From Notolepis coatsorum (taxonomy: Eukaryota > Chordata > Actinopteri > Aulopiformes > Paralepididae), in contig OZ020593.1 of NCBI GenBank assembly GCA_963971535.1, positions 35,064,576-35,128,575 of the forward strand: 64,000 nt of DNA. Direction: 5' to 3'. Of the stretch, positions 56,879 to 64,000 are shown in pieces. Position numbers and translations under genes: made by a program. Numbering within the stretch: the first letter of the stretch is position 1; each line of letters begins with the position of its first letter. The notes below the pieces were generated by a model. It had not been told where the DNA came from and did no database searches. It saw only the letters and a program-made list of their open reading frames with translations.

Positions 56879-57785
56879 CATAGGTGTCAAACTCATGGCC
56901 CGCGGGCCAAATGTGGCCCGCCACGTCATTTGATGTGGCCCCCAAGAGCTCTGGTAAAAAACGTTATTTTTTTTATAAACATTCATCTTGGGTTAAAAAA
57001 TAGCTGCGTTAAAATAATTGTGGGTTAATGCGTTAATAAAGCTTTAACTTTGACAGCCTTAGTTATTACACATTCTTACACATACATGTATGTTGAACAT
57101 CTGAGGTATTGATGAAGTAACAAAGGAAAAAAGCCAAAAGCACTTACTCATCAGACATTCTTTGACAATTTTACAGCCCAAAATACAAAAAAGATCCAGG
57201 CGGAATAGGTAACAAAGGGTTGAAGAAATATTGTCTGAACTGTCAGATGCAAACTGGCTGTGTGACATAACCGAGCATCTCGCTCAATTGAATAAGAAGC
57301 TGTAGGGACGCAAACAAGTCCCACCCAAAACTTGACCAATATAGTTGTGAACTGAGACAACCCTTATTTTGTTATTTTTGAATACAGTTACAGTTGCGTG
57401 TTCATGCAGACACATAATAGCAATTTCATTACGAATTGAAAATGGGGGACCCTGATGTAAACAAGTCGAAAGTCTTTCTCTGGTCTGCATCCCCTTAACA
57501 ATTGTGTGTATCGAACTGTACTGTACCCATTCTGCAATCTGTTAATTAAATTAAATCTTCCATTAGTTGGATGTATGGCCTCTGCAAGGTTGTGTGCAGC
57601 CATTTGTTTTTGTAACATCTGCTACATCTGTCCCACGTGTTCTTTGCAGCTCACAGTTGTTAGTTCTGCCCCTCTTGACTGTGACATTTATTTTACATTA
57701 CATTAACATTTATACGGTCTTTGGCCCTTTGAGGGCAACCATAATGCTGATGTGGCCCTCTGTGAAAATGAGTTTGACACCCCTG
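56879..57785. mobile_element. hAT element, interrupted at its right edge
   Basis: TSD GTCTAGAG at 56871-56878 and again at 59170-59177, after the Harbinger inserted at its right end. The ends are CATAGGTGTCAAACTCATGG and, read inward from the right, CAGGGGTGTCAAACTCATTT. Rich in GGCCCGCGGGCC near the left. No convincing transposase remains. Confidence 0.85.
57424..57565 (-). repeat. Dispersed repeat copy
   Basis: Same repeat as 52336-52490, nearly identical over GAATTGAAAATGGGGGACCC and the GGTCTGCATCCCCTTAAC part. Inside the hAT. Confidence 0.75.
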
Positions 57786-58266
57786 GGCCCTGTTTCTTGT
57801 ACGTGGTTCAACTAAGTCGATCAAGATGTCATTATCCAGCTTCAGTTAACCCGATGTTTGAAGCCGGGATTTTCCTGTTCCACGAAGGTGGATTCAGTCT
57901 CGTTAACTCAAGCCAGACTTGCGACTCAGGCTAAATGCGCGCGGCCGCTTTAGGTGAAAAGCCAGCACGTATCGATGGCAGAGATCCTGATTCTCTAACG
58001 GCATTGATTGATTAATTGATTTAAGACTTTATTGACAGATTGCAATACGGCTCAATCGCCTCGCCGACAAGTTAAATGCGTTATCTATAGGCTAATTTTA
58101 AGTCCCTCATTACCTCAATCAATCAGATTATATTTCTTTAAACTTGCCTGCTGGATTGAATAATCAAATGAGATCTTGCTAGCGAAAATAATTAGTTAAC
58201 TGTTATACAGAATTACGATACGGCTCTCTTACCCATTGATTGATGTATAGTCAATCTTTAACTTAT

Positions 58267-58338
58267 CTCCAATGTGGTCTAACGGGTTGTTCTTTTGACT
58301 TTCACACAGACGACCGGGGTTCGAGACCCTAGTCGTCT
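58267..58338 (+). repeat. tRNA-Glu-like relic
   Basis: GTGGTCTAACGGGTTG (box A-like) and GGGGTTCGAGACCC (box B) are at tRNA spacing over 72 bases. GACGAC and GTCGTC around the T arm form an added hairpin. The expected acceptor-stem ends do not pair, so it is a relic or SINE head rather than a working tRNA gene. Confidence 0.5.
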
Positions 58339-58496
58339 CCTTCTTTTTGCAATATAGGAATAATTCAATTTGGTGCACGTTGAGAGCTATATAAAGAATG
58401 ACATCCTCAATGCATGTAGATTTATAATATTTTAACTTAAAACCAGGCTACTTTGGCGTATAATCATTAATATTATATTCAAAAAAATCATATTGG

Positions 58497-58566
58497 AAAC
58501 ACCGGGTTTTGAACCCCGGTCGCTGGGTTGGCAGGCTTGAGCACTACCGCTGCACCACTGTGCCAG
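58497..58566 (-). repeat. tRNA-like SINE head
   Basis: Minus strand: CTGGCACAGTGGTGCAGCGG (box A region) and ACCGGGGTTCAAAACCCGGT (T-arm hairpin with box B). No SINE body was recognised next to it. Confidence 0.55.
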
Positions 58567-59913
58567 ATGGGATAAATTCATTGTTTATACATTAATGAAC
58601 AAGAGACCCGTGTTTAGAATATCCTTTGTTTTGAATGAAGTTTATCTCTTTATCCTCATTCATTAATGTGACGTCAACGGCTCATTCAATTTCTCAAATC
58701 CGTCAAACAGCGCATCTCATCAGACATCTTAATCCCAGTTACAATTAAAATAACCACATAATGTGTACATCGCACGAGCGAGCGCCACCGTCGCCACGGT
58801 ATATATAACGTGCATTATTTAGGACAAAGTGAATTTAGTATCAGCATTTTGGGTCTATTTTACATTTCAAAAGCCCCCTCTGGAAGAATGGAGCACAAAA
58901 ACGTAATTCAGAATGGTATAATGCAGATCGTAGACTGTGGGAATAGTTTCAGGAAACGAGCTGTCACTTTCTTTGCGGGGGCGTGGCTCTGCGTGATCCG
59001 GCTAACTTGAACTTGAACTCTGCTTTCGACCAGGCTCAAACTTTTGGATCTGTTGTCATGGTGATTTGAAAAATCCACGTACATGGAACCGGAAAGTCCG
59101 GCTAACTCAGTTATCCAGTTAAAGTTATCCGGCTAACTCAGTTATCCAGGTACAAGAAACAGGGCCCTGGTCTAGAGTATAAATATGTTTTTATCGTTTT
59201 CTGCAGTATTTCCTAGAACATGAGATATAGACATAAATGCATATATTAGATTATCAAATGCCGTTTGATACCGATGCACGCTATATTAAAAATGTCAACT
59301 GTACATGGTCCTAAACGTTATGACTGATCATGCACGGGTGAACGGAGGGGGGGGGGGGGGTCGTTTATAATTCCGTGACCGACGTTAAATGATTTATGTA
59401 GTATGGGTGATATATAGATCAGAGCAGTTTGTATCGAAAATGATAAACAAAAACGCTGAAACTCACGTCAGTCTCCTCGTACCGTTGGGCGATGAGAGTG
59501 GAGCAAACAGATCCCAGTTATGTGGTGGGGATCGAGGCGATCCATTTCCGGTTTGTATATTACTAATACACGCCCAAATCATGTAGATTATTGAGTTATG
59601 GCAAAGATCCATATCCACGGTGTGTGTATTGAGTCCCGCGACGATAAACGAGTGGCCGGACGGAATAGGGAGACGCACCGGGATCACAAGAGATCCACTT
59701 CCGGTTGCAACTCGCCGATCAGCCACCAGGTGGAAGTATTGAAGCGTTGCAGAGTTGTGCTGGCTCACACAGCATCCGACAAGGCTCTGTGAGTGAAATA
59801 TGAATACCATGGCGAAAATATGAAATTATGATCAGAATCAAGTCGTACGCCGTTATTGGCAGAATTCGCATGAACTTGAAACCCGTCGTATGACGTTATT
59901 GGCGGAGAAAGGG

Positions 59914-60921
59914 TTAAGGCGAGACAGCACCCCCAAAATTGCCCTTTTGCTTTTTTTTCTCGACGATATTGACATTTTGTTATATTTTGCTTCCTAAACA
60001 TGTCTTCTATGAAACTAGTGACAATAAAATGTCAATAACACACATTTTGTTGTTTATTTGACTTCATTTTGCCTGATTGCATCCATAAATGTGCACATAT
60101 ATAATGGGGAAGTGCCTCATTTGCATATATAAACATAACATTCAGAAAACTTGCAATATATTTTTTCTTAGTTTATATGTACATAACAAACTGGGAAAGT
60201 CTCATAGTTATATCTATTCAGGGTACTACTCTTACTACACTGTTACTACACTGTTTGTAGCCTGTGGTTCTGTTCAGTTCAATAACATCATTATTATTAT
60301 TATTCAGTTATCAGGCATGTGTTTAGGTTGCATTTAGGAGTTGGGTGGCTTCTTTTGTCAGGAAGGGGCGGATCCTTCTGATGTTGCTCAGGAGGAATCT
60401 GCAGGTTCTGGTTGTCGCTGCGATGTAAGCAGAGAAGTTCAACTGGTCGTTTACTTACACATAAAGAGTTGGAACTCCATTTCCCTAGTACCTACACACC
60501 AAACTTTCCACATTTCTTCCCATCCATATTATGCTTCTTTCTATAGAAAGGTTTGTTGATATATATCATTCATAGCCGTTTTTTTTATGACAGTAGACAG
60601 TATTTCCTGATGTATGGGCTGATAAGAGGACATAGCCACAAAGCCTTTCTATACAAAGTTTCGTTTTGAATGTATCAACAAAATTAAACCAAGTTTTTTA
60701 ATCTGGCATTATCCATTTTGGTGATGCGAGTCTTGGCAATACATGCAAATATGTGCATATTTAATGGGGAAGTGCCTCATTTGCATATATAAACATAAAA
60801 TTCTGAAAACTTGTAATATTTTTTTTCTTAGTTTATATGTACATAACAAACTGGGAAAGTTTCATAGTGATATCTATTCAAGTATTTCTTTTCCCTATTA
60901 GGGGGTGCTGTCTCACCTTAA
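59914..60921. mobile_element. TTAA element with long internal direct repeats
   Basis: Shares TTAA 59914-59917 with the previous element; its right TTAA is at 60918-60921. The 17-bp ends GGCGAGACAGCACCCCC / GGGGGTGCTGTCTCACC are inverted with one mismatch. Two direct copies of a 129-bp block (60091-60219 and 60753-60881; AATGGGGAAGTGCCTCATTT...) differ at under one tenth of positions. No transposase. The TTAA and TIR suggest piggyBac, but the ends differ from the P1 type. Confidence 0.8.
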
Positions 60922-61077
60922 ATATCAACATTATCTGGCCATCCTCAGTAAATACTATCAAACTCCTTTGACCTCACCTACTTAAAATCATTGACGTAGA
61001 GAGAGGGACAGAGAGAGGCTGAGGCTCCCCCACCCCCTCCCTTTCCTCACTGTTTTCTCTGCCTCTGAGCCGGGTTA

Positions 61078-61527
61078 TGTAACGGTTCCCATACCCAATG
61101 GACATATCCCTTACCTGAACTACGGCTCTCAACCACCAGGTGGCCTAGTTCAGTGTATTCATCTTTGTTATCTTTTATTTATTAATGTCCTGTCTGTCAT
61201 CACCAATCTGTTGTGTGTTCATCTGTTGTCTTTACTGTGCCCCATTATCTGATTTAGTTTTGTCTCCTTGTGTTTGTATCTATGTGCTGTTTGGTGTTGT
61301 CATGTTTCTGTATATATCCTCTGTTATGTTTCCTGTTTAGTCATTACCCCAGCTGTGTGTCATTTCACTAATCATCCTCTTGTCTCTAATTAGTCCTGGT
61401 ATTTAAGTGTATTTAATTTGTTATCACACCGCCGTTTCCTGCCTGCTCTCTCCAAGTTCTCTGTGAGTTTATATCTGCAATTGGGTTCCACACACCACCA
61501 TGCCAACCAAACGTTCTGCTCGTAACA
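61078..61527. mobile_element. Solo LTR, 450 bp
   Basis: TGTAACGGTTCCC...GCTCGTAACA, flanked by GGGTTA (61072-61077, 61528-61533). Only the LTR remains. Family not determined, probably Gypsy-like by length. Confidence 0.82.
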
Positions 61528-61689
61528 GGGTTAGCTTAGTTTAGTTACTGGTAGCAGCTAACTAGTTAGTTTTGGTGAGGATGCAAAGCATGTAAGATGC
61601 ATTGGAAGCGTTGCGGGGAAAAACAGGCAGGGACTTATTTCCTGGTCGCAAAATGCGCACTCTAACATAACATAGCACGCTGTTGTTGT

Positions 61690-61868
61690 TGGGCTGCGCT
61701 TGGGAGGAAATGAGACTTGCCACAGGATTTTCAAAATAAGAGTATCGATATGAACCGAACGTTGTTAGCTGCCGGAGCCATAGATATTATGGCTGGAGCT
61801 GCTGCGCTTGGGCGGAAATGAGACTTGCCACAGGATTTTCAAAATAAGAGTATCGATATGAACTGAAT
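61690..61868. repeat. Tandem duplication, ~107-bp period
   Basis: GCTGCGCTTGGG(A/C)GGAAATG through GTATCGATATGAAC(C/T)GAA occurs twice (61692-61759, 61799-61866) with two or three differences. Confidence 0.9.
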
Positions 61869-61924
61869 GCCTATCGCACGGGTGCTAGTGCAGTAAATTC
61901 ATTCAACGCAGACAGATTTCTTTT

Positions 61925-62365
61925 TTGGTCCACTTTTTCTCCTTATTTTTCTCCCATCCCAATTTTGTATCGCCAATTCTCCCCTTCAATTCTCCCCTCC
62001 CCTGTCTTGAACGTTGCTAGACTATGCCTCCCACTGGTCGGCTGTAGTGAGGATAGAAGCCTTGTCCCCTCCGGTACACGAGGAGGCAGTCTGTCGCATC
62101 TTTTCACCAGACAGCGCGGACTCTCAGTGGCGAGGAGTAACGCGTGGGAGGCGCACGCTGCCCCCGATACGTCCTGTCTCTGCTGTACAGGCGTCACCCA
62201 ACCGACCTGTAGGAGTCGCTGTCCACAACGTCCAATCCCCACCCATCGACTTTCCACCCGCTACCTCTGCCAATTGAGATAGTATGACGACTGGCCCAAG
62301 CCGCAGGCAATGCCGACTCGGGGAGTCGAGACCGGAGTCTCTTGCACAGAGATTTCTCCGCCTGC
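61925..62365 (-). mobile_element. tRNA-derived SINE (family S1, copy 5)
   Basis: The T-rich CCACTTTTTCTCC tail is at the left and the body is as in the other copies (CCTCCCACTGGTCGGCTGTA, CGACCTGTAGGAGTCGCTGT). The minus-strand head at the right is rearranged, with CTTGCACAGAGATTTCTCCG in place of the normal A/B-box spacing, so the promoter is damaged. TSD not clear. Confidence 0.8.
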
Positions 62366-64000
62366 ACAGAGATTTTTTCATAGCACGCTGTACAGCCCTG
62401 ATGTCTGCCTTAGTTAAATATAAAACCACCAAACATTTACATTAGTGATGCACCGATGTATCACTCCCATCCAAATCCTGTTGATTTTGTTGTCATAGTT
62501 CCCACTCCCTTCTGCTCCCGTTGACTTTTACTCCCGGTCCTGCCCAATCACGTGATTCAAAGTGAAATTGACTCCCATCCCGTGGGAATCCCGAAAATAT
62601 GTCGTGCTCTAGTGCAACAAAATCTAGTGGCTGAATGCTATCTATAGCACATGTAAAGGAACTCCATGTATTTACCATCAGAGTTAATCTCCTTTTGTCC
62701 AATAGCCCCATAGAGATGGGTGCATGTTAGCCTACCTTAGCACAAGGACTGGAAGCGGTAGGGATCAGCTAGCCTAGCTCCGTCAAAAGTGAAGAAATAC
62801 ATCCAGCAACACCAAAACTGCGTTGAAATTTATATAAAAGAGGGCAAACATGTATTTCCCAAGAAAATAAATGTTTTGGAGTTTCCTTTTAGCAGATGTA
62901 ACTGTCCGAGCCTTCGAGCACCTCGATAGAAAACCAGTGAGGCGCTCATTTGGATTTTCCTTCTGTTGAGGATTCAGACCGACACCAATTTCCACCCGCT
63001 TAGAATACAGTTTAGTTATGAATTTTACATCAGATCCCTCTCTTTTCCAACTCATACGAGGTTGGATGTGGGACAAAATACTGTACGCCGGCCGGCGTGT
63101 GGAATAAAAAAATAAATAAACTCTTTGATGTCAGTTCTCTAATTTCTGATGACCTTCATAGCATCCGCACACAAGAGGCCACAGGGCCCCCCCCCCCCTC
63201 CTCTTTGCCAAGGAAGTTCAAGAGCATTGGAAATCAGGTGGTGAAATATGGATGTGCCTGTGTGGCCTTGAAGATACTGGCACCCTTACACTGAGCAGGG
63301 AGAGGGAGATACTGGCACCCTTACACGGAGCAGGGAGATACTGGCACCCTTACACGGAGCAGGGAGAGGGCAGATTCTCATCCTATACGTAACCGAGGAA
63401 CAAAAGGCGAACGAAAAACTATGTTTTTATTATAATTTTTTTTTATCTTTGTAGTGCAGCACTGTACAGGGGTATAAAACTATGTTGGAATTGACTGCTA
63501 ACTACGTGACTCCAGAGACAAAAACTGGATCCTGTCACATCCTGGTGCTCCATTTTAACCTGTGACTTATCAACGCATTAGTGAGCTTTCTCACAAAGAT
63601 GAAAGACTTTCCATTTCTCACCTCACCACTTCTTCAATGTCTATTTTAGTAGGGAGAGGAGGGTAAATAGCTCTCATCACGAGAGAGACTTTTGGGTTCC
63701 CTCAGTAATGAATAAAAAAAAAAAAGGCTGAAGATCACGAATAGCAGGCAAGAGAGCATCATGGAGCAGATGCTGCGAGTCCTAATTCTGTTTGTAGCCT
63801 ATCGTGCAGGCGGAGGGAGGGGGGATTGAGGAGGCAGACGCTGAACAGCTGGCCCTCCTCTCTCCAACTTGCGGAGAGAAATATTAGGCCTCAACAGATT
63901 GTTCTCCTGCTCTCTCTCTCCATAGCAGTTAAGCTATCACCTCTGCTTTGTCTCAGATTTACACCTACGCTCACCCGATTATCTCACCTTCTCGAGAACC
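62366..64000. other. Unassigned sequence
   Basis: No gene recognised. AGTGATGCACCGATGTATC at about 62444 resembles a hAT end without partner. 62728-62780 matches the block at 53710. A poly-C run lies at 63187-63198. Short open frames have no known domain. Confidence 0.4.
63266..63366. repeat. ~32-bp tandem repeat
   Basis: AGATACTGGCACCCTTACAC followed by (T/G)GAGCAGGGAG occurs three times, with a GAGGG spacer in the first interval. Confidence 0.9.

Larger units (their letters stand above)
57786..59166. mobile_element. Harbinger MITE, 1381 bp
   Basis: Perfect 17-bp ends GGCCCTGTTTCTTGTAC in inverted orientation, 3-bp TSD CTG (57783-57785, 59167-59169). It shares AAAGCCCCCTCT and AATTCAGAATGGTATAATG stretches with 24470-24530, so it derives from the same family as the element at 18831. 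No transposase. Two tRNA-like sequences lie inside (58267, 58497). Confidence 0.92.
56727..59917. mobile_element. piggyBac MITE (family P1, inverted copy) hosting hAT and Harbinger
   Basis: TTAA at 56727-56730 and 59914-59917. The ends are CCCATTCCCTGCC and GGCGGAGAAAGGG. The internal GGCCCATTCAACATCGAT and AACTTTTTCATTCACACATT match the P1 copies in reverse orientation. Host of a hAT (56879) that is itself hit by a Harbinger. Confidence 0.85.

Noticed and set aside
58267-58338. Functional tRNA-Glu gene
   Set aside because: Boxes A and B are present but the acceptor-stem halves do not pair, and it sits inside a Harbinger MITE.

Overview
The window looks like intergenic DNA from a teleost fish, species not determined. 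I see no complete host protein-coding gene. Nearly everything recognisable is transposable elements of classes common in fish: TTAA-flanked piggyBac elements, hAT elements with 8-bp duplications, PIF/Harbinger elements with CWG duplications, a pogo-like element, a THAP plus YqaJ element (ISL2EU-like), tRNA-derived SINEs, L2/CR1-type and L1-type LINE pieces, solo LTRs, a BEL/Pao retroelement and a probable DIRS-like fossil. Boundaries were read by eye from terminal repeats and target-site duplications (TSDs). Superfamily names rest on remembered motifs, not on a search.

Layout. 1-5175: mostly unassigned, with one SINE copy and LINE-tail-like sequence. 5176-9100: a piggyBac MITE, then a LINE reverse-transcriptase remnant split by a piggyBac MITE and a pogo-like element. 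9886-29131: one solo LTR (TSD GAGGG at both ends) inflated to about 19 kb by nested insertions: a SINE, a second solo LTR holding a young BEL/Pao element, an 8-bp-TSD element holding a piggyBac MITE, a Harbinger with its Myb/SANT gene, a hAT holding a DIRS-like fossil, and another SINE. 30030-31745: a SINE and the 3' end of a LINE. 31771-35155: a nest of piggyBac, hAT and solo LTR. 35591-38904: LINE and L1 fragments and another TTAA element carrying a SINE and a solo LTR. 39694-48597: an 8.9-kb, nearly intact autonomous piggyBac with a six-exon transposase gene and two internal satellites, joined through one shared TTAA to a second piggyBac element (48594-50583) that contains a hAT. 51293-53700: THAP gene and YqaJ nuclease remnants. 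54107-62365: hAT, piggyBac, Harbinger, a second TTAA-sharing pair, a solo LTR and SINEs. 62366-64000: largely unassigned.

Most notable: (1) an intronless piece of the host splicing-factor gene CWF19L2 lies inside the BEL/Pao element, whose two 358-bp LTRs look identical; (2) a duplicated repeat at 50046-50245 has one copy differing from the other by A-to-G changes only, with neighbour preferences like those of ADAR RNA editing; (3) the deeply nested solo LTR; (4) the large autonomous piggyBac, whose introns are all phase 1; (5) two pairs of TTAA elements that each share a single TTAA. The elements do not form a pathway. They are independent insertions whose nesting gives a relative chronology.
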